DNA from: Sphagnum compactum
Taxonomy: Eukaryota > Bryophyta > Sphagnopsida > Sphagnales
Direction: 5' to 3'
DNA: 64,000 nt
Assembly (NCBI GenBank): GCA_965153455.1
Contig: OZ234496.1
Span: 10,935,863 to 10,999,862, forward strand
Below, in pieces: positions 36,121 through 47,688 of this stretch (within the stretch, counting starts at the first letter, position 1; every line of letters begins with the position of its first letter). The position numbers were made by a program, and so were the translations under genes. The notes below the pieces were generated by a model. It was not told the origin of the DNA. It ran no database searches and saw only the letters and a program-made list of their open reading frames with translations.

Positions 36121-36880
36121 AATGGTGGAAATTAAAGCACCATCAATTGAACAATTGAATTTTGGTAGAAGTGAAATTTAATCCCTACAAAATTATTTCA
36201 CACTACTTTAACAACAGATTTGCACTACAATATGCACACATTCACCATTTCTACCCTGATTCTAATCACACGTAACTTTGAAGTTCATTAAAACACCAAA
36301 TTCATGGTTATTTCATATAACCAAAATCTACAATTCAAAATACAATGTAAAAAAATCCTAAAACAAAATTAAAATTCAGCACATTTTTTATACTCCAGAA
36401 AATTCACACAACAATATGGGCATGGAAATCACTGCAAAAGTCTGTACTTCTCAGTTTTACTATTAAAAAAAAACCTCAATTCGAATTACAGCAATATTCC
36501 ATGTTCTATGGAAATGAAATCAAATAATAAAATACAATCTGTGATTTTCCAAGAACAGGATCTGTGGTTTCCTACTACCAAGTACTTACAGCTTTCCTTA
36601 CTTCTTCAAAATTGTGTCCCTCTAAAAAATCCTCTTCCCTTTCCCTAGATCTTCCCTTTTTAGGTAGTCCCAAGTCACACCATGATGATTCAAAACTAAC
36701 AAGAATTCAAAATTCAAAATTATAATGCTCCATGAGCAGTCCTTGTCTTAAATGCCTTGTTCATCCAAATCGTGTAATCATCCTACCCCCTTAACATTAC
36801 CCCCTATGTACTTTGGATTCCGTCCCCGAAATCCTTGGAACATGATAGAAAATGAAGTAAATGTATTTTGCAACGTTTTA
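36121..36880. other. Spacer, possibly 3' LTR of the second Gypsy element
   Basis: This lies beyond the 3' end of the minus-strand Gypsy coding tract, where an LTR is expected. I cannot confirm this because the 5' LTR is not in the window. No other feature seen. Confidence 0.25.
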
Positions 36881-36899
36881 AAGATTTGTCTCCTCTATG

Positions 36900-39800
36900 A
36901 TAGTCTTTGTAATCTTAACTTGTACAGCAACCAATGGTTCTATACCCACCTCTAGCTTTGCAGTTTTGATTTGTATCTCCGTCTTTATAGTTTTAACCTC
37001 CTCATCCACTATCTCAGTCTGTGGTTCTATTTTTAGGGGATGTATTTTAGATACCTCTTATTCTATTACATGAATAACCTCCACCTATCTTTGTTCCTGA
37101 GTTCTCTGTGGTTTTTTCTTTTCTTGACCCCCTCCTCTGAGGTCTTGTGATTTTTCTGTCTATACCTCCGCCTCTTGAATTACTCCACTACTAAGGTCAT
37201 GTTGTTCCTTAGTTTGCACATCCTCCTCTTGAGCTGTTCCACTAGGCCCTGCTTCAATCTCCTCATCCTAGCCTAATACCTTTGTACTTGTTGGATTCCC
37301 ACATATAAAATCTGGAATTTTTTTCTAATAAACTTCCAACTTGTACCTCAAAATTCTTTCATCAGCTCTATGCTAAGCCAATTTTTTCTCCAACTCCTTT
37401 GTAAAATATTCCTCCCACCTTCATCTTGTTCTTCGTCCTCATCATGGTATAATATTGCAAGATCTATTCATAATCCTCTAGTCTTTTTTTGACACTAGTT
37501 AGGTCTAGACTCTTCCTCTGTTCCTATTCCATCTCCAACTGTGCTTGCAGGTGTTGCGGATTCTGTTGATATTCCTTTTCTTCTAGTAACTTCTTCTTTC
37601 TCCAAATTTCCACAATATTTTTATACCCCTTCTGGAATTCCTTCTACTTATCCAATTCCTCCTATAGTACTACCTTCTCCTTCTCCCCTGTGGCCAATCT
37701 ATTTTTCAAAATACTCACCTCCATATTCAAATTCCCCATATTCAGACTTACAATTGCCATAGTCTAAAATAATTCAGCTGCCTTCTGTGCTTACATTATT
37801 GTTATAGTTACCTCCTCCACAAGACTTTGGTGTATTTGTCTGTGTCATAGGATTTCTAGATCCTTTGTTAAATGATCCCATCTCTTGCATTAATTTGCTC
37901 CCCATCTCAAATTCAAATAGAAATCCTTTTGTACATCCTAGTCTACTACCTAGTACATGTATTTTTTATGGTCTAAATACTGCAAAAGAAGGTTGTGTCT
38001 CCACTTTCTCCATCTATAGTTTAGTATCTTGTAGACCTTGTGTCTATTCTTGTCGTTGTTGTTGTTGCAAATGATGTTGTAAATGCTAAAAATGCTATGG
38101 ACATGTAGTGGTTTCGATTCAATCGTCATATACGTCATCATCAAATTGCATATGCTCCTCAGCCTTTAAAAACCTTGTGTCATGTTCCTTTTTAACTTCC
38201 TAGATCTATTCCCTTAATTGTCTCTCCTATGGAGATGCCATCTGTGGTACCTCTACCTCTGCTCCTTGAGTTGTCTCTCCTATGGAGATGTCATCTATGG
38301 TACTTCTACAGTCTGTCTGGCTACATGTACAACTGTTGGCACTACTGATACCACTGTTGGCATTACAAATGGTCCACTCTGCCCTTCATCATTTTTTGTG
38401 CCCTTACATTTGTGCTCTCCTGTTCCCTTTTCACTCCTAAACCTAAGGCTCCTTCTTCAACTCTATTCTTCCTCTTAAAAGCACTTCTTGGAGAATTTGT
38501 TGCGACCTTCTTTTTGTTTTTTAGTGTTGTTTGCATCTCTTCCTTAATTCTTTCAACCTTGGTTGGTGGTTTGTATGGATTCTCCTTTTGATGCACAAAC
38601 AGATACTAAAAGATTTTTGCTAATACCAAGGCAGACTAACAAGTATTTTTCTTTTCTTCCTCATTGTCCTTGACATACTTACACCACCGATCTAGCTCAC
38701 TACATAGACTATTGAATATGATCTGTGCCCAATTTATGTTCTACCCTTGATTTGCTCTCATCAATGTTATAACATTCTTGTTGCTAAAATATTATACCTT
38801 CTCCCTTTGATAAATGACAAATATAATGGCAGGATATTTGAAAAATTATGGCAAACCCAAACTCTTTGTATTCCACTGATATGTAGAAGAATTTGCAGGT
38901 GCAAGTTTACAATTCTATAATGCCTGGATTGCTAGTGACTTACTGACCTACCCTTTTGGTTCTTCTACATATCCTTCTGCATAGACTCCAAAGACATCTA
39001 CAACCAGTTGTTTACTAATGACATACACCTTATCCTTATGCCTAAAGCAAATATCTACACCTTTGATCAAGAATGTGTTCAAAAATTCCAACATGACATC
39101 GGGCATTGATGCTTCCCAATCCATCAGAAACAAAAGAACAAGCCAGCTTTAGAAGCCTGGTCTTCTTCCTCATCAATATCCTTCCAATTCTCCATCCGCT
39201 CAACATGCTTATCATAATTTTGTTTCGTCTATGTCCACATGAATCGCTCAGGATCTAAAATTTTAATACCTTTCTCCATAAGTGTAGTTTTGTCTATGAT
39301 TACATGTCTTCTCTTTGCTACAGCTTTCAAGTCATGCCTCTCGATCTTCATTGCCCTTCATTGTGCTTCCGCCATCGCCTACACCTCTATGGATTACTGT
39401 ACTTCCACCTGCACTTCTGTAGATAGCTGTACTTCCACCTCAATGACATTCTCCTCCCTTGCGTCCTTCTACGCTATTTTTTTTTCCACAAAGTGCTACT
39501 CCATAGCTTCATCTTCCTCTAATTCTTCAATGAACATCAGATCTACTAATGTAGCTCCTGATCCTGTCTATTTTCTTACACCCCAACTTCTTCTACTTTT
39601 GCACAAAAACTCAATTGTAAATTTCCAATTCTATATATATTGTGAATTATCGTTTGTGCAAATTGCATCTTCTCATTGTATGATTTTTCTTTTGTACATT
39701 TTGAAAATGATGATGAATGCGACGATAACCTTATAGCCAACGACTAAATATTCAACATGCCTTCATGATCTGCTCTTCTCAATTCCTTTTCTACTTCTAT

Positions 39801-40600
39801 TCTTCTCAACAATTCCACTTCCTCCTCCTACTTTCATCTGTGCTCACTCCTTTGCGCTTCCTTTTCCTTTGTTATTCTCTATAGTTTTTTAATCGCACTC
39901 TTTGCACTCATGATGTTGTAAAGTCTAGAACTTTAAAACTGCACATAACTTCTAGCAACAAATGCAAACTATTTTCGACAATTACCCCTTTCTTCATCCT
40001 TGAACTTTCTGCCCGTCACATTCATTTTTTTACTTGTTTGCCATCTTTTAATTAACACATGATCCTTGAAATTAATATGGCCCATCACTACAAGTTTATG
40101 TGTCCCTTCTACATCCACATGGAAGCACTTCGTGTCATCATTATGAATGAACATCGCAAATTTCATCTTTTGATTACTCCACATCCCTGATCTCCCGCTA
40201 ATAGCTATACTGATTTCACTTTGTTCGCCTTGTATATGAAGCTATGCCCATTTATCAGGTAATTATGCCAACAAATTTAATGATTGTACGAATACCCCTG
40301 ATGACTAAACGAATACTTTTGCTAATTCAACCGATACCCTGGACAAATTATCTTTAAATCTCCTCATCCCAAATCCCTCATTTATGTAATTATTACTCAT
40401 GGACTTGTTAGTCATTTGTAAATCAAAAATCAATATTATGTTAACTGTAGGACCTTCCATCTGTTCTTCATCTTCAATATTCTACATCTATGGTTTTTGT
40501 ATTTCACAATCTTCATCTTCCTCCTTCATATCAAAATTCTTTGCTTGAACTCCACTTACACTCTATTCGCAATATACTAGCATTTGTTGTTCTTGTTTTT
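36900..40600 (-). pseudogene. Long post-integrase coding tract of Gypsy element 2
   Basis: Downstream of integrase, the minus strand keeps a protein-like reading for over 3 kb, broken mainly by TAG/TAA. Best stretches: 39969-40184 (SNQKMKFAMFIHNDDTKC and TGRKFKDEERG), 38948-39133 (MPDVMLEFLNTFLIKGVD, then KDKVYVISKQLVVDVFGVYA), a CSELDRWCKYVKDNEEEKK stretch near 38.65-38.75 kb, and a charged, Gln/Lys-rich C-terminal part toward 37 kb. Gypsy elements of the Tat/Athila type can carry an extra ORF after pol. This one looks like a structured N-terminal domain followed by a low-complexity tail. An alternative is gag-like sequence of a second, adjacent element. I do not know its function. Confidence 0.5.
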
Positions 40601-41865
40601 GAACTTCAAATTCCATGTACTTGTAAGGTTTTAGCTTATTCACATTGAATAGCATAGAATTAGTTTCAAACTTCTCAATGGTCACTAATAACACAGTGTT
40701 ATTTGGCAACACATACTATATTATGTATGGTCCAAACCATTTCCTAGCAAACTTCCTTTAGGTGTGACTTATTACCCTTTGGAAACCTCAAAACATAATC
40801 ACCAAAATTGAATTATTTTTCTGGATTCTTTTGTTGACTCCACAATGCTCTATTCCATTATTGAATTCTTGTAGTTTCTGCAACATGCATTCGAACTTCC
40901 TGTAACTTCTCCAGCTCTAGTAATTTTGTTAGTTAAAACTTTCATTGGAGTACTGACTCTCTCATTTCCACCAGCAACTGGCACTATGTACTCTATGGGC
41001 ATCAATGGATGTAATTTGTACACTAATTGATATGGTGTATACCTTGTTGCTACTTTGTCTACAGTTCTATATGAAAATAACATTGTAAACATATGTTGTT
41101 CCCAATTTGTTATATTTTCACTAACTAACTTGGTCAACAATGTCCCAAATACCTTGTTAATAGACTCAGCCTGCCCATTCCCTTGAGGATAATAAGTTGT
41201 AGAACTCACATGTTTCAACTAAAAATGATTTATCAAATACTTCATGGCATCATTAATGAAATGAACTCCCTAATTTGTGACTATAGTCAAAGGATATCCA
41301 AACCTAATTAATATGCACTCATACAGAATTTTTGTTGTGACTACTATAGTATTAGTTTTCAATGCTCTTGCTTCTACCCACTTGGTAGCATAATCTATGG
41401 CTACAAGAATATATTTGTTTCATATATATCTTCATGTTGGCTTAATTAGCCTTATAAAATCAAGTCCCATTTCATAAATGGTTCCTCTAGAAAACTTGTG
41501 ACTAGCTCTGCAAGACTTTAAGTTGCTAATCCTCCTGTTATTTGACATACATCACAAGATCTACAATAGTCATGCATATCTCTGTACATAGTTGGCCACT
41601 AATATCTAGCATCCAATATTTTCTTCTATGTTATTTCAGTTGCAGAATGCCCTCTTGATGGTCCTTCATGCAATTCTCTCATCACCATTTGTGCTTTTGT
41701 AGTTGTTAAACATCGTTATAGTATGTTGCCTTGGCCTGTTCTATACAATTCACCATTCTTTAGTGTGAAAGGCTTTGCTCTCTTGACCAATTTTTGCTTT
41801 CATTGTACTAATAACATGCCTTCAATCTATCATGTTTTCAAAAATTCTTTTACATCATTCAGCCA
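40601..41865 (-). pseudogene. Ty3/Gypsy integrase, decayed
   Basis: Minus-strand integrase in order: the zinc-binding region near 41.5-41.85 kb (YRDMHDYCRSCDVCQ), the catalytic core with the KHVSSTTYYPQGNGQAES stretch near 41.17-41.22 kb, then LFSYRTVDKVATRYTPYQLV, and a C-terminal domain near 40.62-40.9 kb (FNFGDYVLRFPKGNKSHL and a KFETNSMLFNVNKLKPYKY end). It is broken by stops at sites where Gln is expected (for example just before KHVSS) and by frameshifts near 40.75 and 40.9 kb. It would have integrated the element. Now inactive. Confidence 0.85.
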
Positions 41866-42413
41866 TTAAAGCTCTATATAAAACAAACTTGCATCTGTGG
41901 TTTGATCAGGCACACCTATGGGATTTGTAATATCTGGTAATCTTGACAATGCATCTACAACTACATGAGTTTTGCTTGGCTTATACATTACTGTGAAATG
42001 ATATTCTAGGAACAATAACAACCATCTAGTTAATCTCCCTGAAACTTGTGGTTTGTTGACCAAATAGACTAATACCATATGATCTACATAAAATACAAAC
42101 TTATTGCCCAGCAAATAATGTCTGAATTTGTGCAAAGCAAAAACCATTGCTAAAGCTTTTCTCTCTATTGTGCTATAATTTTGTTCTATTCTATTCAAAA
42201 GCCTAGAAGCATACACTATTGGTTGATCACTCTTCCGTGTTACATTCTTTGACAACATAACCCCCACAGCTAACAAGGATGCATCTATATGAACATGAAA
42301 TTCCACCTGCCAGTTTGGTGATATTAATATTGGTGCTTCAATATACTTTTGTTTAATCAATTCCCAAGCCTTCTAGCATTCCTTTGTCCAAAGAAAAGTC
42401 TCTGTCTTTTTGG
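41866..42413 (-). pseudogene. Ty3/Gypsy RNase H
   Basis: Open frame 41866-42360 with the RNase H signature: FHVHIDASLLAVGVMLSKN, QPIVYASRLLNRIEQNYSTI, ERKALAMVFALHKFRHYL, and the tail VVDALSRLPD. A stop lies at about 42374, where CAG (Gln of the EC-Q-KAWE motif) has become TAG, joining it to RT upstream. It would degrade the RNA of the RNA/DNA hybrid during reverse transcription. Confidence 0.9.
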
Positions 42414-43340
42414 TCAATTAGTGATAGGTGCCATAATAACAACAATTTTTTTGATAAAACATTTGTAAAACTGTGCCATTCCATTAAATACTTGAATCTG
42501 CTGTGGATTCTTAGGTGGTGGCATGTTTATTATTGCTTGTATTTTCTTTGGATCTAGTAATTTCCCTTCTTTGGAAACAATAAAATCCACTATCATCTCT
42601 GAAAATACCATAAATGCACATTTGTCTGGATTCAGACTAATGCCATATTCTCTGCACTTTTCAAAACATAGTTTGAGCTTTTGCAAATGACTCTCCATGT
42701 CACTATACACTATAAAGTCATTTAGAAATATCTTCATAAAACTGTCCAAATATTCTTTGAATGCTTTGGTAATAATTTTCTAATATGTTGGAGGTTCATT
42801 TTTAATTCCAAATGGCATCACCCTCCATATAAAAGCCCCCCAGTCTATAACAAATGCAGTCTTGTATCTATTTTCTAGAGCTATAGAGATTTTTATATAT
42901 CCTGAATATCCATCTAAGAAAGAATATGCCTCGTACCCTGCTACCGTGTTTAGCATTTCATCTATGAAAGGTAATGGGTATGGATCCTTCTTTGTGGCTA
43001 CATTTAGTTTTCTGAAATCTGTACAGATTTTCAGTTTGCCATTTTTCTTAAGTACTACTACTATGGGTGACAACCACGTAGCCTCTTCCACGAATTGAAT
43101 AAATTTAGCTGCTAACAACTTGTCTATATCTTGTTTGACTGTTGTAGTATAGTTTGGATTTAACTTGTATCTGGCCTAATGTGTCGGTGGTATAATAGTG
43201 TCCAACTCAATTTTGTGTTGTGCCAGCTCTAATGGAACCCCTTTCAGATCTTTTTATGTCCATGCAAAAACATCTTTGAACTCCTTCAACAATTACTCCA
43301 ATTCCAATACCTTGCCTATTTCCCATTATGCATTAATCTT
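42414..43340 (-). pseudogene. Ty3/Gypsy reverse transcriptase
   Basis: Minus-strand RT in two open frames (42780-43118 and 42414-42749) plus an upstream decayed part (about 43120-43340, with KELKDVFAW-like text). Motifs: WLSPIVVVLKKNGKLKIC, DFRKLNVATKKDPYPLPF, FLDGYSGYIKI, MPFGIKNEPPTY, then FLNDFIVYSDMESHL. The usual catalytic pair DD is here ND (GAT to AAT change). The stop at 42780 replaces the Gln of PTYQ. A one-base loss near 42420 breaks the APITNLT motif. It ends with NMPPPKNPQQIQVFNGMAQF. Non-functional. Confidence 0.92.
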
Positions 43341-43940
43341 CACCAACTATGGTTTTGCATCAATTCCCAGATTGAGCTTCATCAATTGTTGAGCTTTAAT
43401 TAACGTCCATCCAACTATTTGTAATTCTTGTGCTTTGAATTTTGCTGGAGTTTCATCCACTGCCACATTCCTTAGTTGATGTATGTGGTACGTCTCCAAA
43501 TACACCTTATCCTCTGGAGCTACTTCTAGTTCATATCTGTTGCCAGCTATCTTTTTTTGTGTGCTCTATACTCCAAATCCTTGTTATGAAATACTAGTCT
43601 TCTCATCAATATCCATGATCTTCACATTTGTGGTTTTCACAGATCGAATTGTCTTAGGTAAATTAATTGTTCTTATTGAAAATAATTCTGGTTCTGTAGC
43701 AAAGATGATATCTTCTTCTTCATCTATGATGCCATTTTGATAATCATAGCATAGTAACATTTCTAGACTTCTTACTTCACCCTTCAAATGTTTGGTGACT
43801 GTAATTGTTTGACTATCCCATTCCCTTGTATGGTAATAATATTACTCCCCCAATCATGTGCCACTTTAACATCCCTCAACCATGGTCTCCCCAACAACAT
43901 GGAATAACTAGAATCTACCACATTATTTTGTAAGTATAGT
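43341..43940 (-). pseudogene. Ty3/Gypsy protease-linker remnant; 5' limit of element
   Basis: On the minus strand, 43795-43925 reads SSYSMLLGRPWLRDVKVAHD followed by WGSNIITIQGNG, the C-terminal part of a Gypsy protease region. It continues through 43584-43787 and an acidic linker to RT. The protein trace stops at about 43940, so gag and the 5' LTR are missing. The element is 5' truncated at the edge of the 44-kb repeats. Confidence 0.7.
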
Positions 43941-44014
43941 AAACGTAGTTATGTAAGGAATGCCATGAACATTGCAAACCAAATCCCACATACGATGATG
44001 CGCGTAATGTGAAA

Positions 44015-44166
44015 AACTATAAAAGAAGGGTTATAGATGGTAGGTAATGGGCTACCCCCCCGCCCCCCCCTTATAAATGCGACGTGTCTACGATTGGAAA
44101 GGGTAGTAAAATCAACAAAAGCAACTAGTGAAACTAATGCCAACAAAGGTAAATCATGCAAAGCAT
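44015..44166 (+). repeat. 150-bp direct repeat, copy 1
   Basis: Nearly the same sequence recurs at 44517-44661: AAACTATAAA(A/G)GAAGGGTT, GATGGTAGGTAATGGGCTAC, a C run, CTTATAAATGCGA, GTGTCTACGATTGGAAAGGG, and AAATCATGCAAA at the end. The C run is longer here (interrupted by one G). The pair is 500 bp apart in the same orientation. Confidence 0.85.
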
Positions 44167-44245
44167 AGCGAAATATCCCGCAGATGTTATCATCATTCAT
44201 CCAAACACTTATGCTATTTTTTTCATAGCAGATTATTCGTTTATT

Positions 44246-44318
44246 TGGAGATGATCAGATTTGAACCAACAACTTCATGCTTGCAAAACATGTGTTCTAC
44301 CTATTGAACTACGTCCCC
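44246..44318 (-). tRNA. tRNA-Ala(TGC)-like sequence, probably a pseudogene
   Basis: On the minus strand 73 bases fold as a tRNA without intron. The acceptor arm is GGGGACG with CATCTCC (one mismatch), the D arm GTTC/GAAC, the anticodon arm CATGT/GCATG with loop TTTGCAA (anticodon TGC, Ala), and the T arm has only weak G-T pairs around TTCAAAT. The A box TAGTTCAATAGG is good; the B box GGTTCAAATCT is poor. Several differences look like C-to-T decay. It may be a tRNA pseudogene or a tRNA-derived repeat, as it lies between two direct repeats. Confidence 0.5.
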
Positions 44319-44511
44319 TATGGAGGAATTTGAACCCATGATAAAATATATTGTTATATTTTTAAAGATAAATAGGCCCCCTCAAGCTTCCTCGAAACCA
44401 TACATGCAAATTTCCCCACATATGGCTCAAGCAATTTGTTTGACATGTCAACCCGCAATAGTCAAGTTTGACTTATTGGCTACTAAAACATGTTTCACGT
44501 CTCACCCTATT

Positions 44512-44738
44512 TTGGCAAACTATAAAGGAAGGGTTGTAGATGGTAGGTAATGGGCTACCCCCCCTTATAAATGCGATGTGTCTACGATTGGAAAGGGTAG
44601 TAAAATTAGCAAAAGAAACTAGTGAAACTAACGCCAATAAAGGTAAGTCATGCAAAACATGGGCTTATAAAAGTGTAAGGATCAAACTTGCAATCTGCCA
44701 ACACTTTTATAAGCCTACGCTTCCCTAGTTTGCCATGA
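44512..44738. mobile_element. MITE-like unit with internal hairpin
   Basis: GGCAAACTATAAAGGAAG at the left and CTTCCCTAGTTTGCC at the right form imperfect inverted ends around direct-repeat copy 2 (44517-44661). Inside, a near-perfect 15-bp stem (GGCTTATAAAAGTGT with its complement) lies at about 44660-44715 with a loop of about 25 bases. The short non-coding unit with inverted ends suggests a foldback or MITE-like element. Confidence 0.45.
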
Positions 44739-47260
44739 TAAAAATGAAGTTCTCATAATTGTCCCAAGGGACTATTATATTAAATAGCACAAGGGCGAAG
44801 CAAATAAGGCACAACAATATATAAATATATATATATATATTCCAAATATTTTGAAAAAAACTTGATTTAATTATATATAACTACTTTTTTTGCAACATAT
44901 TAAAAAAAAAATCTCATCTAAGCCTTTTTGTCGAAGATTGAGGATTTTGGTGTTACAGTGTTTTGATAGCTTGGAATTAGTTACAATGTATGGGAAACCA
45001 TACACTAGAATGTGACTTGGTTTGTTATAACAACCATTTTGAAGGTAACATAGCTCTACCTATAGGGTCAAATTTCATGACCTTGCATTTGTATAGGTGA
45101 CTATTGAAAGTTCTAGTTAAATAACTTCTATTTGCAGACCTCTACAGTAGATAACTGACCTTTGCCTACAAGTTTTATTACTTTGCATTTGTATAGGTGA
45201 CTATTGAAGGTTCTGGTTAGAGAACTTTTGTTTATAGACATCTACAGTACTTGTAATAGAATTTTGCTTGCAACTTTCATTAGCTTGCATTTGTACAAGT
45301 GATTGGGTAAAAGCATACTAGAGGTGGGCCACTTTAGGTAGAAAATGGCCTAGTACTAAAAATATTGAAAATACATTTTCTACAAACTGAAAATAGTTCT
45401 TTTGAATTTGGGCACCAAACTTTCAACAAATGTACCTCCTTGGGATTTATGTGGGAGCCTATTTATTCTCGTAGGACACAAAGTTTATGATGTAGGTTAG
45501 GAGCTTGTAGGTCACCATGGCTACTGCAAACACATTTGTGAGTTTGATTTTCACAGACATTGTTAGGGTTGTAACACCCAGTGGGGGCCAGGAGTAATCA
45601 ATCGCTATGGATTTGTTGTTGTAGATGAGCTACTACAATTTGAAGGTGAAACAAATGTTGGTATTGAGCGTGAAAGAGATGTAAGGGAAATGTTTTGGGA
45701 GTAGTGCGAAAAAAATGCTGGTAATGAACATGAAGGAGATGTGAGGGGAGTGCTTGCGACGCATTTCATGAACAATAAATTGTGTTTTTCCCTCAAACTT
45801 TTCAGCTACAATTTTGATGTTTCTTCTTCCATCCCTACCTGCAAGCTCTAGACAATGTTTTTAAATTCTTTCATATTTTTTTGTTTTTAGGTCGATACTT
45901 TTGAACCGTTCTAACAATTTGTTTTACAACTAATGGTCTAGGCATTTTTTTTATGTGTGCACAATTTGTAGTAGTTCTCAAAAGTCATTCAAAGCAACAG
46001 TAACCTAGATGTCCTATGAAGTTCACAATCTTATGTGTTGACTTTCTTCTTAGACTACAGTTATACTATTGGACATATGTATAATTGATGATTTGACATT
46101 TAGTAAAAATTCTTGTGTTAAAATTCACAATTGTTGAAGCATCTTATTCATTTGTTGGGTTCTAAGTGTACATGAATGGCCATTTCTGTCCTTAGTTTTG
46201 TGCCTTTTCATACTATACATTTTTTCTACCTGAAGTAATTAAAACCCTACCTAAACCCAAAACCTTGTTTTATTTCATGGGTGATTAATCGTCAAAATTT
46301 ACCTTTTTGGCAATGCGAAGGTCAATTGGCAACTTGAATGCCTTTTTTGGACTCATAGCTAAATCTATCTTCTCACAACAATTTTGATGATGTTTTGGGA
46401 ACTAGGAGAAACAACACAAACATTAAGCAAGCTCTACCATAGCTAGGGGTGGATGGGAAATGTCTGTAAAAGGAAAGTCAAAAATTTGATCGAAGAAAAT
46501 AAGGAATTGTGGCAACAAAGTATATTCCTCATGAGGTAACTGAGTTTTTCCTTGTTAGATTTTTGTATTATTTGGGTTTAAAGTGTAATGATGGCTAGAT
46601 CTTGTTTTCAATTTATATAAATAGTACATGGTTGTTTAAATCATTTGTTGGGTGTCCAATAACACACATGCACCCCCAACTATCAAAAAAGTCAAAAGTA
46701 AATCTTCATCTATCGAAAAGATTGAGCTTGCTATATAGGAGACCTTAAGTAGGGCACGATATGTCAATGAAAAGTTGCTTGGGGTGACAATGATGGAGAT
46801 TCTAAAGATAAAGTTTTTTACATACTTGTAGGAAGTTTGGAAAAGGAAAGTCCTAGCGCGACTTGCTTGCCACATTCAAAAGTCCATTTAGAAGTTGATT
46901 CATACTTATATTCTACCATTGTGGAACAACTTATAGAATTGATTATTACTCTAGAGTTTGAAAATTCTATAGCTGCAACATCAAGATCAAAAAGTGGTTA
47001 GTTCCAGTGGCCATCTCGCCATAAGAAGGTTGTTATAATCCTAAATATTGAGTACCTTTTGTACATTTTTTATAAAGTCTAGTAAAAAAGATAATTGGTA
47101 CAACAATTTGTGGTTTTCAACCTAGGTGTTCAGGTTTTTAGAAGGAAGGCGTTGAAGGAGACTATATAAATCTTTTCAATTAGTTGCACATGACCTTTTT
47201 GGGATCAGTGTAAAGTCTTTTGTCATTATTTTGCAAATTCTTTCCATTCTTCTTTTGCAT
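44739..47260. other. AT-rich intergenic DNA, with a 101-bp tandem repeat
   Basis: Contains a TA-rich microsatellite near 44822-44840 and the tandem repeat listed next. Open frames such as 46636-46875 (minus) have no motif I recognise. Nothing else is supported. Confidence 0.45.
45082..45290 (+). repeat. Tandem repeat, about 101-bp unit, 2+ copies
   Basis: The unit starting CTTGCATTTGTATAGGTGAC recurs at 45082, 45182 (as TTTGCATTTG) and partly at 45284. Shared inner words are TATTGAAGGTTCT and CTACAGTA. Confidence 0.75.
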
Positions 47261-47269
47261 GGAGGGTTT

Positions 47270-47600
47270 AAAGGAGATTCAACCCCCTTCATAGTGTTTT
47301 CAACCACTCTGGACTTGATTTTGTTTAGATTTCAGGGCTTTGTTTGCATTGTGCATTTTTTTGCTTGATTTATTCTATGCTTTAGAGTTGTTCGTTCTTA
47401 TACAAGAGGGTTTAAAGAGCTTCGACCCTTTCATTGTGTTTTCAGCTACTTGCAAGTAGGGTTCAAAAGCTTTGACCCCTTCATAATGCTTTCATCTATT
47501 AGCGAGTAGAGTTCAAAGAGCTTTGACCCCTTTTCTCATGGTGTTTTTACTTTTCATTGTGTTTTCAGTTAGTTTCAACCCCCCCTCTCATAACATTTTC
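47270..47600 (+). repeat. Degenerate tandem repeat with CTTCGACCCCTT core
   Basis: GGGTTTAAAGAGCTTCGACC, GGGTTCAAAAGCTTTGACCC and GAGTTCAAAGAGCTTTGACC follow each other with CTTCAT..GTGTTTTCA tails between 47270 and 47600. Period is about 60-70 bp with at least four decayed units. It lies just upstream of the hAT-like gene remnant. Confidence 0.65.
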
Positions 47601-47688
47601 ATCTTTCTCCTTGTTTTTGGCTAGTTTGTTTGCTATGTCTTCTTCAATCTTTTAGTACTTCACCTATTCCAGGAACCCAATCCTTACC

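Noticed and set aside
39239-39736. 165-codon plus-strand frame with Cys/Ser/Thr repeats
   Set aside because: Antisense of the Gypsy 2 post-integrase tract; the minus strand carries the coherent protein signal.
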